The notes beneath the pieces are model-generated. The model saw nothing but the letters and a program-made list of their open reading frames with translations, had not been told where the DNA came from and searched no databases. DNA of 64,000 nt from Marinobacterium_E sp035458585 (lineage in GTDB: Bacteria > Pseudomonadota > Gammaproteobacteria > Pseudomonadales > Balneatricaceae), in NCBI GenBank assembly GCA_035458585.1, contig DATHZN010000044.1, positions 1 to 64,000 of the forward strand, written 5' to 3'. Within the stretch, counting starts at the first letter, position 1. Every line of letters begins with the position of its first letter. Position numbers and translations under genes: made by a program. This document shows positions 17,485 through 26,044 of this stretch, in pieces.

Positions 17485-17508
17485 CTGCATTCCGAATTCA
17501 GAATGCAG
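17485..17508. promoter_or_regulatory. Probable GntR operator palindrome
   Basis: An inverted repeat with arms CTGCATTC (17485-17492) and GAATGCAG (17501-17508), around the inner CGAATTCA, lies just upstream of the gntR start codon. Over the full 24 bp, 22 positions are symmetric. Its place, overlapping the 5' leader of the gntR operon, suits autorepression. Confidence 0.55.
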
Positions 17509-17671
17509 TCAACACTTCATGTGATGTTTTGTCAACTGGATAAAAATCACCCAGGCGTTTCGGCATCTGCAACATCAAACAGGTGATTTGGCTGACTAAA
17601 GAGTTCGGTTTGATCGACTTTAGGTACCACAGGCGTTTAACCTAGGGTTCTAAAATTCGGAGATTTGTGAT

Positions 17672-18112
17672 GTGAGCAACTACCTAGGGGTTGCGGTTGT
17701 AATAGCCGCTCTCGGTTACCTGATTGGCCGAGTTGGAAAAAGCAGCGAGAATCCGCGAGTGAAGCGGATAGAAGAGGTGCTCTATGCTATCGGGCTTATA
17801 GCGTTTTTGCTTGCCGCGGTGACTCAGGGACAGGCGGCTGGCCCAACAGTTCAACCGCTGCAGACCTACCTCGATGAGACCAGGGCAGGGTCAGAGAGCG
17901 AGTTTGCTGTTCGGGTAAACCACGACAGCTCGCTGGTGGTCGCTGAACTGCTTCTTTACTGGCAGAGCGACGAGGATGCGCGTAAACGCTGTGAGTCACT
18001 GATTCCTGTGATTGAGGCGGCTCCTGGCGCCGAACTTGTGGAAAATGTCTGGATCATATCTGGCATGGCTCAGAACGAAGATAGGGTGTACGTCTGTAAA
18101 GGTGAGAGGTAG
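17672..18112 (+). CDS. Hypothetical membrane-anchored protein
   Basis: An unrecognised 146-residue protein. Two hydrophobic segments are visible, at about 5-19 (LGVAVVIAALGYLIG) and 37-53 (VLYAIGLIAFLLAAVTQ). A soluble C-terminal part of about 90 residues follows, with two cysteines. The start is GTG with CGGAG 7-8 nt upstream; the open frame and ribosome site make it credible. It stands alone between the gntR operon and the CvfB-like gene. The C-terminal region probably faces the periplasm or cytosol as a small adaptor; no family is suggested. Confidence 0.6.
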   Translation: MSNYLGVAVVIAALGYLIGRVGKSSENPRVKRIEEVLYAIGLIAFLLAAVTQGQAAGPTVQPLQTYLDETRAGSESEFAVRVNHDSSLVVAELLLYWQSDEDARKRCESLIPVIEAAPGAELVENVWIISGMAQNEDRVYVCKGER

Positions 18113-18279
18113 TTACAGAAGAGCCACTGCTGTTTGTAGTCACACTCGCTCCAACTTGAATGCCGCCGGGGGGAAACAGAGCTTTTCGCCTTATTTGATA
18201 TCGACCGCGCAGCAGAATAATCGGCATTTTTTCGGTAAATCGTTAGAATGTGATTCCCTTAACTTGATCGGATCCTTTT

Positions 18280-19110
18280 GTGTTTGAACTTGGTAAACGT
18301 AATCTTCTCAAAGTGCTGCGCACCAGCCCTTATGGTCTGTATCTCGATGCAGGTGACGGCACCGGTATCTTGCTACCGAATGCTGAGGTGCCACAAAATA
18401 CCAATATTGGCGATCGACTGAGGGTTTTTATCTACCTCGACTCCAATGACCAGGAGGTTGCTACATTGCAGCACCCCTTGGCGCAGGTTGGTGAGTTTGC
18501 GCGCTTAAAAGTGAAGGAGGTCAACGATGTTGGTGCTTTTTTGGACTGGGGGCTGGCCAAAGACCTTTTCCTCCCTTTTGCAGAACAGCGCCAGCCTCTG
18601 CGGCCGGGGCTCTGGGTCAACGTTTTCCTCTATATCGATAATACGGGTCGTATTGCGGCGACAACCAAAACTGATCGCCACCTTGAGCAGAATCCGACCG
18701 ACCTCAGGGTTGGAGAACGGGTTGAGCTGATGCCTTGGCGCATGACGGATCTGGGTATGCTCTGTGTGGTCGATCACCGTTATGAGGGGTTGATACATAA
18801 ACAGGATCTGACTCAGCAACTTAAACTTGGCTACCGCACGCCGGGCTATATCAAGCAGATTCGTGACGATGGTCGCATCGGTCTCATGCTGCAGGCCCCA
18901 GGATATGAGCGAGTGACAGGGCTGGCGCATCTTATTCTCGAAGACCTACGAGATAACCGCGGGTTTGTTCCGCTGAACGATAAGAGTGCGGCCGAAGCGA
19001 TCAACGAACGCTACGGATGCAGCAAAAAAGCTTTCAAGATGGCAGTCGGACAGCTGCTGAAAAAAGAGAAAATCGATCAGGATAACGACGGCCTGTATCT
19101 TGTTGAATAA
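18280..19110 (+). CDS. S1-domain RNA-binding protein, CvfB/YitL-like
   Basis: A 276-residue protein with the CvfB layout: several S1-like beta-barrel repeats (about 5-62, 66-130 and 140-205) and a C-terminal winged helix ending FKMAVGQLLKKEKIDQDNDGLYLVE. Signature pieces are GLYLDAGDGTGILLPN, VNDVGAFLDWGLAKDLFLPFAEQ and YEGLIHKQDL. Homologues bind RNA and, in staphylococci, affect virulence gene expression; the gammaproteobacterial role is unclear. It starts with GTG after about 165 bp and has no obvious operon partner. Confidence 0.88.
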   Translation: MFELGKRNLLKVLRTSPYGLYLDAGDGTGILLPNAEVPQNTNIGDRLRVFIYLDSNDQEVATLQHPLAQVGEFARLKVKEVNDVGAFLDWGLAKDLFLPFAEQRQPLRPGLWVNVFLYIDNTGRIAATTKTDRHLEQNPTDLRVGERVELMPWRMTDLGMLCVVDHRYEGLIHKQDLTQQLKLGYRTPGYIKQIRDDGRIGLMLQAPGYERVTGLAHLILEDLRDNRGFVPLNDKSAAEAINERYGCSKKAFKMAVGQLLKKEKIDQDNDGLYLVE

Positions 19111-19165
19111 ACAGACGCGACTTCCGAGTGTCAGACGCTAGAACTATCAGTGCAAGGTCCCTGCT

Positions 19166-20116
19166 CTAGGGTGCATTTGACAGCTCCGTGCTATACAAGC
19201 TGACCCCAGGGGGAAGCCTTTGCTGTTGTAGTTGTTGTTTGATCTTTTCGATAAAAAGCTGGCTTGCGGGTGGCAGAGAACGCCCCAGTCGCTGAATCAG
19301 GTAGACAGTGCGCAGTAGCCGGGGTCTCTCTAAGGGCAGGAAAGTGAGTCCATCAAAGGCGGCGGTACTTGCCGCGAGAGCCGGAATAATGGACGCGCCA
19401 AGCCCCGCGCTGACCATAGCGGCGAGTGCGGCTGGGCTTGAAACCTCCAGCTCGACCCGACTCAAATCCAGAGGTAGGTGGTGAACTTCGCAGAGTCGCT
19501 CCAGTTCGTTGCGAATACCGGTATCGGATGATAGCCATATAAGTTGTTGTGGCTCCAGCGACCGCCAGTCAGTCAAACACTCCGCTGGCGAGCTAACGAT
19601 ACCGTACTGGTCGGTTAGCAGCGGATGGTAAGTCAGGTCAGGAAGATTGGAATGGTTACCGCCGATACCGAAGTCTACGCTGCCATTGTGGACCAGGTTT
19701 TCAATATGCCCCGCCGACTCCTCTCGGGCCAAAAAGTGTATTCCCTCGTGTTCTGTGCGAAACGACTTTATCAGCGCGGGTAGGACGCCAGATAACATAG
19801 AGGGGGACGAGGCTAGTTTGATATGACCTTGCTTGATCTGTGCTTGTGCGCTCAGGTCATCAATCGCGGTTTTGAAATCGCTGAGCAAGCGTTTTGCCAC
19901 AGGAAGAAAAGACTCTCCGGCACTCGTTGTCTGTACCGACCTTGTGGTGCGATCAAATAGCTCGAGTCCGACGTTTGCTTCTAACTGCTTTATCTGCGTC
20001 GTCAACGTTGATTGAGTCAGGTGCAACTCGTTTGCTGCCGCAGTGAAGCTACCTTGCTCAGCAACTGTTACAAATGAGAGCAACTGCTTGATAGAGACAT
20101 TATTTGGAATAATCAA
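19166..20116 (-). CDS. LysR-family transcriptional regulator
   Basis: A 316-residue LysR protein. The DNA-binding helix-turn-helix is in KQLLSFVTVAEQGSFTAAANELHLTQSTLTTQIKQLEANVGLELFDRTTRSV (residues 10-62), with an effector-binding domain from about 95. It is divergent from the large FAD/Fe-S dehydrogenase gene, whose expression it likely controls. The first codon appears to be TTG and no strong ribosome site is visible, so the exact start is unsure. The 86-bp AT-rich gap contains ATTAAT-type dyads near 20112-20150 that could be LysR sites. Confidence 0.88.
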   Translation of the reverse strand: MIIPNNVSIKQLLSFVTVAEQGSFTAAANELHLTQSTLTTQIKQLEANVGLELFDRTTRSVQTTSAGESFLPVAKRLLSDFKTAIDDLSAQAQIKQGHIKLASSPSMLSGVLPALIKSFRTEHEGIHFLAREESAGHIENLVHNGSVDFGIGGNHSNLPDLTYHPLLTDQYGIVSSPAECLTDWRSLEPQQLIWLSSDTGIRNELERLCEVHHLPLDLSRVELEVSSPAALAAMVSAGLGASIIPALAASTAAFDGLTFLPLERPRLLRTVYLIQRLGRSLPPASQLFIEKIKQQLQQQRLPPGVSLYSTELSNAP

Positions 20117-20202
20117 TTAATTTATCATTTCTTTTCATTTGAATTAATAAACCAGAGTCTGCACCATTAGCCACAGTTTGGAAATATTTTTGGAGTCGAT
20201 CG

Positions 20203-23200
20203 ATGATCCCGCGCCTCGATAAAATTAATGCCACCCAGCAGCGCTACTTGAATTTTATAGAGCGTCTTAAAGCTGAAGGCTTTGCTGGCGATCTCAATCC
20301 TGATTACGCCAACCGCATCGTGCTGGCGACAGACAACTCGATCTATCAGGTGTTGCCCCAGGGTGTTATCTACCCGCGTTCAATTGCTGATCTTCAGCTA
20401 GTGGCGCGTCTGGCTGATCAGCCTGAGTTCCAGGATGTTGTGCTAAGTGCACGTGGCGGTGGCACGGGCACTAATGGACAGTCGCTTACCGATGGATTGG
20501 TGGTCGATATCTCTAAACATATGAATCAGATTTTGGAGATCAATGCGGAGGAACGTTGGGTGCGTGTCCAGACTGGCGTGGTGAAGGATCAGCTCAACGC
20601 AGCGCTAAAACCCTATGGTCTTTTCTTCGCACCAGAGCTGTCCACCTCGAATCGTGCAACCCTGGGTGGAATGATCAACACCGACGCCAGTGGTCAGGGG
20701 TCGGTACTGTACGGTAAAACCCGAAATCATGTGCTGGAACTCACCTCTGTGTGGATTGGCGGTGATACCTGGGTGTCGGGACCGATCTCGGATGAGGAGC
20801 TTGCCGCAAACTGTGCGCGCGTCGACCGGATTGGCGACATGCATAGACTGTTGCACGAGATTCAACAGCAGCACGCTGCTGAGATAGACGCCTGTTTCCC
20901 CAAACTCAATCGCTGCCTAACGGGGTATGATCTGGCCCACATTCGTGATGAGTCTGGTCGTTTCAACCTCAACTCGGTGCTCTGTGGAGCTGAGGGTTCG
21001 CTCGCCTTTATTGCTGAAGCTAAGCTCAATGTATTGCCGATTCCAAAGGTATCTGTACTCGTCAACATCAAGTATGACAGTTTCGAAGCCTCGCTGCGTG
21101 ATGCAAATGATCTTATGGGCTGGGGTGCAACATCGATCGAGACGATCGACTCCAAAGTACTCAACCTGGCGATGCAGGATATTACCTGGGATACGGTGGC
21201 TAATTACTTTCCTTCCAACGAAGGAGAGCCTGCTATTCAGGGTATTAACCTGGTCGAATACACGGGTGACTCTGAGGTGGAGATCGATGAGAAGCTCAAA
21301 CGTTTATCGGCTCATCTGGATTCAGTAGCCGGTCAGCCGGGTAAAAGCTTCGGTTACACCGTCGCGCGCGGTGCGGCTGAGATTGGCAAGATCTGGGGAA
21401 TGCGCAAGCGCGCTGTGGGGCTCCTCGGCAATGCACAGGGACAGAAGCGCCCCATCCCCTTTGTTGAAGATACCGCTGTACCGCCAGAGAACCTTGCTGA
21501 TTTTATCATGGAGTTTCGCGCTGCTCTCGACAGCCGCGGGCTAACCTATGGAATGTTTGGTCATGTTGATGCGGGTGTTTTACATGTGCGTCCGGCAATC
21601 GATATGAAGGATCCGGAGCAGGAACGGCTGATCCGCGAAGTGACCGACGAGGTGGTCGCGCTAACGCAAAAATATAAAGGACTTCTCTGGGGTGAGCACG
21701 GCAAAGGCGTGCGTTCTGAGTATGCCCCCGAGTTTTTCGGGCCTCTCTACCCTGTTCTTCAGAGGATTAAGGCGGCTTTCGATCCGCGCAATCAGATGAA
21801 TCCCGGAAAGATCTGCACACCGGCGATTGATGGAGCAGAGCTTCTTAAAATTGATGAAGTGGTGACGCGAGGGCAGCATGATCGTCAGATACCCATGCAG
21901 ACTCGAGCGGCTTTTGATAGCGCAATGAACTGCAACGGTAACGGTGCCTGTTACAACTATGACCCAAATGACGCAATGTGTCCCTCTTGGAAGGGGACCC
22001 GCGAACGCGTGCACTCCCCAAAAGGGCGTGCATCGCTGGTGCGCGAATGGTTACGACTGCTCTCATCCCATGGGGTAGAGGCTCAGGGTTATGCCGAGCA
22101 GATGCGGCAGCAGTCTGCAGTGCTTAGCTGGCCCAAGCGCGCACTTAATACATTGAAGCGAAAGCAGGGGCAGTATGATTTCTCTCATGAAGTACATGAG
22201 GCGATGATGGGCTGCCTGGCCTGTAAGTCCTGCGTGGGACAGTGTCCGATTAAAGTGAATGTGCCCGACTTTCGAGCTCGGTTTCTTGAGCTCTACTACA
22301 CCCGCTACCTGCGACCTGTGAAGGATTACATAGTTGCCAGTCTCGAATTCGTGGTTCCGACACTGGCGCGGTTTCCCGCTCCATACAATTGGGCGATGAA
22401 CAACTCTCTACTGAAAGGGCTGACTGCACGCTTTGGTGGTTTGGTTGATTCGCCCTCTATCTGTAAGCTGGGACTCAAACAGGAGATGGCGAAACGTGGC
22501 GTCGAGCAGGCGAGCGAAGAGAAGCTACGCGCTCTTTCCGATGAGCAGCGGTCGCGCACGGTAATCATCGTGCAGGACGCGTTTACCAGTTACTTTGAGA
22601 CAGAGCTGGTTCTCGATACGACGGATCTTTTGAGGAAACTTGGCTTCAATGTGTTGATAGCCCCTTTTGCACCCAATGGTAAACCTCTGCATGTGCATGG
22701 TTTTATGAAGCGCTTTCGTAAAGTCGCCCGCACTAATGTGGATATGCTCCGTCGTTTCGAGTCAGCAGGTGTTGCATTGGTGGGTATAGATCCCTCAATG
22801 ACTCTGACCTATCGGCAGGAGTATTCCCAGGTGGTTGAGGGGGAGTTGCCCCATGTTCATCTGTTACAGGAGTGGCTGTCGCAGCAGTCAGAAGCGCTGC
22901 AGGCGCACCAGTTGCAGAGCAACCTGAGGCACCGCTTGATGGCTCACTGTACTGAGAAGACCAACGCTGCACCGTCTATCAAACAGTGGCAAACTATTTT
23001 CGGCAGCCTTGGCGTAGAACTTGAACTGGTCGCGACTGGCTGCTGTGGGATGGCGGGTACCTTTGGTCATGAAACAGTTAATCTGGAGCGTTCGAAGGAG
23101 ATCTACTCTCAAAGCTGGCAGCCAATTGTCAAATCTACAGAGGCGGGTGAAGAGTTGCTGGCAACCGGTTACTCTTGCCGTTCGCAGGTTAAACGCTTGG

Positions 23201-23253
23201 ATAACAAGCAGCTCAGGCATCCAGCTCAGGCGTTGCTCGCTATGTTCAGTTGA
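20203..23253 (+). CDS. FAD/Fe-S oxidoreductase, D-2-hydroxyglutarate dehydrogenase (YdiJ) type
   Basis: A 1016-residue fusion. An FAD-binding (PCMH/VAO) domain runs from about 20-260 with ARGGGTGTNGQSLTDGLVVDIS, followed by an FAD oxidase C-terminal domain to about 540. Then come a 4Fe-4S ferredoxin part with CNGNGACYNYDPNDAMCPSWKGTRE and GCLACKSCVGQCPIKVN near 670, and a CCG-type Cys-rich end (TGCCGMAGTFGHE near 945). Length and order match E. coli YdiJ, reported to oxidise D-2-hydroxyglutarate and feed electrons to the membrane. D-lactate dehydrogenase is the nearest alternative. A divergent LysR gene likely controls it. Confidence 0.88.
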   Translation: MIPRLDKINATQQRYLNFIERLKAEGFAGDLNPDYANRIVLATDNSIYQVLPQGVIYPRSIADLQLVARLADQPEFQDVVLSARGGGTGTNGQSLTDGLVVDISKHMNQILEINAEERWVRVQTGVVKDQLNAALKPYGLFFAPELSTSNRATLGGMINTDASGQGSVLYGKTRNHVLELTSVWIGGDTWVSGPISDEELAANCARVDRIGDMHRLLHEIQQQHAAEIDACFPKLNRCLTGYDLAHIRDESGRFNLNSVLCGAEGSLAFIAEAKLNVLPIPKVSVLVNIKYDSFEASLRDANDLMGWGATSIETIDSKVLNLAMQDITWDTVANYFPSNEGEPAIQGINLVEYTGDSEVEIDEKLKRLSAHLDSVAGQPGKSFGYTVARGAAEIGKIWGMRKRAVGLLGNAQGQKRPIPFVEDTAVPPENLADFIMEFRAALDSRGLTYGMFGHVDAGVLHVRPAIDMKDPEQERLIREVTDEVVALTQKYKGLLWGEHGKGVRSEYAPEFFGPLYPVLQRIKAAFDPRNQMNPGKICTPAIDGAELLKIDEVVTRGQHDRQIPMQTRAAFDSAMNCNGNGACYNYDPNDAMCPSWKGTRERVHSPKGRASLVREWLRLLSSHGVEAQGYAEQMRQQSAVLSWPKRALNTLKRKQGQYDFSHEVHEAMMGCLACKSCVGQCPIKVNVPDFRARFLELYYTRYLRPVKDYIVASLEFVVPTLARFPAPYNWAMNNSLLKGLTARFGGLVDSPSICKLGLKQEMAKRGVEQASEEKLRALSDEQRSRTVIIVQDAFTSYFETELVLDTTDLLRKLGFNVLIAPFAPNGKPLHVHGFMKRFRKVARTNVDMLRRFESAGVALVGIDPSMTLTYRQEYSQVVEGELPHVHLLQEWLSQQSEALQAHQLQSNLRHRLMAHCTEKTNAAPSIKQWQTIFGSLGVELELVATGCCGMAGTFGHETVNLERSKEIYSQSWQPIVKSTEAGEELLATGYSCRSQVKRLDNKQLRHPAQALLAMFS

Positions 23254-23335
23254 GTCGAGACAAAGGGCGAGTGATCCGTGATGTGCTTAGTTCAAACCAT
23301 ATGAGTCGTAATTATAAAAATCTTGGAGACCAGTG

Positions 23336-23821
23336 ATGGACGATTTACTACCCGAACTCTGCGACCGTTATCCGGAGGATGTACGAATTCTTGAGCCGAT
23401 GTTGGGCAACTTCGGAGGCAGGGAGCGTTTTTTTGGTCAGATCGTCACGATCAAGGCTTTCGAAGATAACTCGTTGGTGCGTGAGCAGCTAGCCTTGCGC
23501 GGTGAGGGGCGCGTACTGGTGGTTGATGCGGGAGGTTCTATGCGCAGAGCTATGCTCGGTGATATGTTGGCTGAGAAAGCACGGGTTAACGGTTGGGCCG
23601 GTATAGTCATCTACGGGTGTATCCGCGACGTGAACGCTATTGCAGATTTGGATATTGGTGTTCAGGCACTTGGTACTCATCCTTTGAAGACGGAAAAAAA
23701 TGGCATCGGGGAGCTCAATGTCCCGGTTCGTTTCGGTGGCGTGGACTTCATCCCCGGCGAGTTCTGTTACGCCGATAATAATGGAGTTTTGGTATCTCAA
23801 AAGCCGTTGGAAATCGATTGA
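23336..23821 (+). CDS. rraA: RraA-family protein (RNase E regulator or HMG aldolase-like)
   Basis: A 161-residue RraA-fold protein. Typical blocks are DLLPELCDRYPEDVRILEPM, FGGRERFFGQIVTIKAFEDN and VVDAGGSMRRAMLGDMLAEKA. It also has VIYGCIRD and ALGTHPLKTEKNGIGE. Length and N-terminus match RraA, which binds RNase E in E. coli. It also carries the G-D...R-D metal/substrate motif found in 4-hydroxy-4-methyl-2-oxoglutarate aldolases, and some gammaproteobacterial RraA proteins keep that activity. The ATG at 23336 has GGAG 7 nt upstream; a GTG directly before it is in frame. It lies 82 bp after the YdiJ-like gene. Confidence 0.9.
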   Translation: MDDLLPELCDRYPEDVRILEPMLGNFGGRERFFGQIVTIKAFEDNSLVREQLALRGEGRVLVVDAGGSMRRAMLGDMLAEKARVNGWAGIVIYGCIRDVNAIADLDIGVQALGTHPLKTEKNGIGELNVPVRFGGVDFIPGEFCYADNNGVLVSQKPLEID

Positions 23822-23975
23822 TTAAGGTTGCATAAAGCTTTAAGATTCCGAGTGCTTGCTGACTCGAAAAAAATCAAAATTTTTAATGCTTGAAATTCAA
23901 GAATTTAGATGACACTTAGTGTGTTTTGCTAGTTTTTTTCGCTCAACTTGGAACTTTAAGGCCACTTAGATGGTC

Positions 23976-24125
23976 TATAGTTTACAAGCAAGCATTCAAC
24001 TGAGCAGCAATACCACACGTCTGTTTAGTTTTTCTGCCAGCTTGAAGCCTCCAAAAAATTAGCGGTAACTACGCTAGCCGCAGTCCGAAATCTCCCCCTT
24101 AATTCGGTCTGCGGTTTTTTATTTT
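23976..24125 (+). ncRNA. Candidate small RNA gene ending in intrinsic terminator
   Basis: A 403-bp gene-free gap (23822-24224) ends with a clear transcription unit signal unrelated to the flanking genes. A -10-like TATAGT lies at 23976-23981, though with only a poor -35. A small hairpin TAGCG/CGCTA is at 24060-24076. A strong terminator with a 12-nt arm follows at 24078-24114 and then T6. The terminator is about 260 bp after rraA and 110 bp before the pilZ gene, which has its own ribosome site. The 5' part of the gap (23860-23940) is AT-rich. I infer an RNA of roughly 140 nt; it matches no RNA family I recognise. Confidence 0.4.
24078..24121 (+). terminator. Strong intrinsic terminator
   Basis: CCGCAG-T-CCGAA (24078-24089) pairs with TTCGG-T-CTGCGG (24103-24114) with one T:T mismatch and a C-rich 13-nt loop, followed by TTTTTTATTTT. 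It would end either a long rraA transcript or the candidate small RNA. Confidence 0.85.
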
Positions 24126-24224
24126 CCTCTATTCAACAGAGTTAACCAGTCCTTAGCCAGCAGATGAGAGAAGCTGCCGCTCTTTTAGGTCTATAGTGTA
24201 TGTGCACACTCTAATGGAGGTTAC

Positions 24225-24599
24225 ATGCGATTAGAAAGACGGCTGACCCCGCGCGTGTTCTGCGATATCGCAGCTGAGATCGATATGCTCTTCGGAGACT
24301 CTATTGATGTACAGATCGTTGATCTGTCGAGCTCGGGCTGCCAGATTCGTGGAGATCAGCGCCTGACTCGGCTCGACTCAATTGCCTCTGGCGCGCCCTT
24401 GGAGTTCAGTCTCAACTTTGGACTTGAAGGCTGTCCTATTCACACCTTCTGCCGCATGATTTACAAACGACGTGAGACTCAGAACTCCTGCTTGATGGGG
24501 TTGCGCTGGAATTCGGTGCCCGAACATCAGATGGAGATACTTCAGCGTTTTATTGATCAGCATCTAGTTCAGTCATCTCAGTCGAGTGCCAAAGCATAA
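24225..24599 (+). CDS. PilZ-domain c-di-GMP-binding protein
   Basis: A 124-residue single PilZ domain. It has the canonical cyclic-di-GMP motifs RRLTPRVFC (RxxxR, residues 5-9) and DLSSSGCQI (D/NxSxxG, near 35). It should therefore bind c-di-GMP, unlike the PilZ protein at 35732. The output is unknown; such small receptors usually act by protein contact. The ATG has GGAGG 4-5 nt upstream. Its last 22 bases overlap the 3' end of the lytic transglycosylase gene on the opposite strand. Confidence 0.9.
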   Translation: MRLERRLTPRVFCDIAAEIDMLFGDSIDVQIVDLSSSGCQIRGDQRLTRLDSIASGAPLEFSLNFGLEGCPIHTFCRMIYKRRETQNSCLMGLRWNSVPEHQMEILQRFIDQHLVQSSQSSAKA

Positions 24600-25288
24600 C
24601 GTTGGCGTAAAATCTGTACTCGACTGACATAGTTTTGCGTCTCTTTGAACGGTGGTATGCCCGAATAACGTGACACGGCGCCAGGGCCCGCATTATAAGC
24701 TGCGGTTGCGAGTCGCTCATCACCCTCATACAGAGCGAGCAGTTGTTCCAGATAGCGGCTGCCACCGGAAATGTTTTCGGCTGGGTTGAGCCGGTTTTCT
24801 ACCCCGAGTTCAGCTGCTGTTGCTGGCATGAGTTGCATCAGCCCGGTGGCACCTTTAGTGGATACTGCCTGTGAGTTAAAGGCTGACTCTGCATGAATCA
24901 CTGCACGTATCAGAGCCTCATCGACACCGGTTAGTCGCGAAAGGGTGCGGGTTTGATCCCGGTAGCTCTGTAAATTGAGCGGGGTCGTTTGCCAGTCTAA
25001 TCCGGGTTGCGCTCTGCAGGCATAGCAGTCAAAGCGCATGACCTCATAGTTGAGATTGCCCCCTGGTTTGCGATCACTGAACGATAAAACCCCCAGTTTG
25101 TTTCGATACTTGTATATAGTGTCGCCGCTGGGCTTGTTAGCTGCCGAAGGGAGGTTAGTATACTCGACGCGCCCGTCCGGTAGTGTGCGTTTGACGATCT
25201 CTGCACGAGGTGAGTCGCCCAGCGTTAATGTCGCAACCAGAAGAGCGGCGGAAGCGGTAAACTGTAGATAAGTACGGGGCCATGGCAT
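24578..25288 (-). CDS. Lytic transglycosylase (SLT domain) with DUF4124-like N-terminus
   Basis: A periplasmic or lipid-free muramidase that cuts the MurNAc-GlcNAc bond with 1,6-anhydro formation. A signal peptide (PRTYLQFTASAALLVATLTL) is followed by a DUF4124-like segment (EIVKRTLPDGRVEYTNLPS). The SLT domain starts near 125 with the catalytic Glu in AVIHAESAFNSQAVS, then KGATGLMQLMPATA, AAYNAGPGAV and ETQNYV. I favour the ATG at 25288 because it gives the cleaner signal peptide; an upstream ATG at 25315 keeps the frame open. It converges with and overlaps the pilZ gene by 22 bp. Confidence 0.88.
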   Translation of the reverse strand: MPWPRTYLQFTASAALLVATLTLGDSPRAEIVKRTLPDGRVEYTNLPSAANKPSGDTIYKYRNKLGVLSFSDRKPGGNLNYEVMRFDCYACRAQPGLDWQTTPLNLQSYRDQTRTLSRLTGVDEALIRAVIHAESAFNSQAVSTKGATGLMQLMPATAAELGVENRLNPAENISGGSRYLEQLLALYEGDERLATAAYNAGPGAVSRYSGIPPFKETQNYVSRVQILRQRYALALD

Positions 25289-25378
25289 GCCCCAGTTATA
25301 GCACATAATTGGCATTCACAAAGGCTCTAACTTGTCGACACAGTTGGTGAGTGACGCTATTTAGACGGGAGAAAATGG

Positions 25379-26044
25379 TTGTCTTATCAGTTACTCATAT
25401 TTGATTGGGATGGCACGTTGATTGATTCGGCGGCGCGTATTGTCTCCAGTTTTCAGGGAGCGGTGGCTGAGCTGGGCTACCCTGCACCCACAGATGAGGC
25501 GGTGCGTAACATCATTGGTCTGGGGCTGACTGAGGCAATTTCTGAAGTGATGCCTCAATTGAACTCTGCGCAGAACGCGGCGCTGGCGACGACCTACAGC
25601 AGACACTACCTCGAGGTTGACCAGACCCCGACTGCCCTGTTCCACGCCGTAGAGGAGGGGCTTTTGACTCTGCGTGAGCAAGGCTTTCGCTTAGCAGTGG
25701 CGACCGGTAAAAGCCGTCGTGGTTTCGATAGGGTGCTAGCAGAATCTGGCCTCGCTGAAATGTTTGAGATTACACGCTGTGCCGATGAGACGCTCTCCAA
25801 ACCGCATCCACTTATGCTTGAGCAGATATTGGATCAGACTGGAGTTCATAGGAGCGCAGCGCTGATGGTCGGCGATACGGTCTATGATATGGATATGGCC
25901 ACTAATGCCGGTGTGGATAAGCTCGCCGTGACCTACGGTGTACACTCCGTGTCGAGGCTGGAGCAGTCACGACCGACCCATCAGGTGGATAGTTTCGTAG
26001 AACTGACTGAGTGGATTAAGGTTCGACAGAGGACAAAGATATGA
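25379..26044 (+). CDS. HAD-family phosphatase, phosphoglycolate phosphatase-like
   Basis: A 221-residue HAD hydrolase. Motif I is LLIFDWDGTLIDSA (nucleophile and acid Asp, residues 5-18), motif II is AVATGKS, motif III is the Lys in ETLSKPHP, and motif IV is MVGDTVYDMDMATNAG. The helical cap places it with Gph/YieH-like enzymes; the substrate is unknown. The start is TTG at 25379 with GGGAG 7 nt upstream; the nearby ATG is out of frame. It overlaps sppA by 4 bp (ATGA), so the two are translationally coupled. In relatives this gene follows rluC, which is not present here. Confidence 0.88.
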   Translation: MSYQLLIFDWDGTLIDSAARIVSSFQGAVAELGYPAPTDEAVRNIIGLGLTEAISEVMPQLNSAQNAALATTYSRHYLEVDQTPTALFHAVEEGLLTLREQGFRLAVATGKSRRGFDRVLAESGLAEMFEITRCADETLSKPHPLMLEQILDQTGVHRSAALMVGDTVYDMDMATNAGVDKLAVTYGVHSVSRLEQSRPTHQVDSFVELTEWIKVRQRTKI

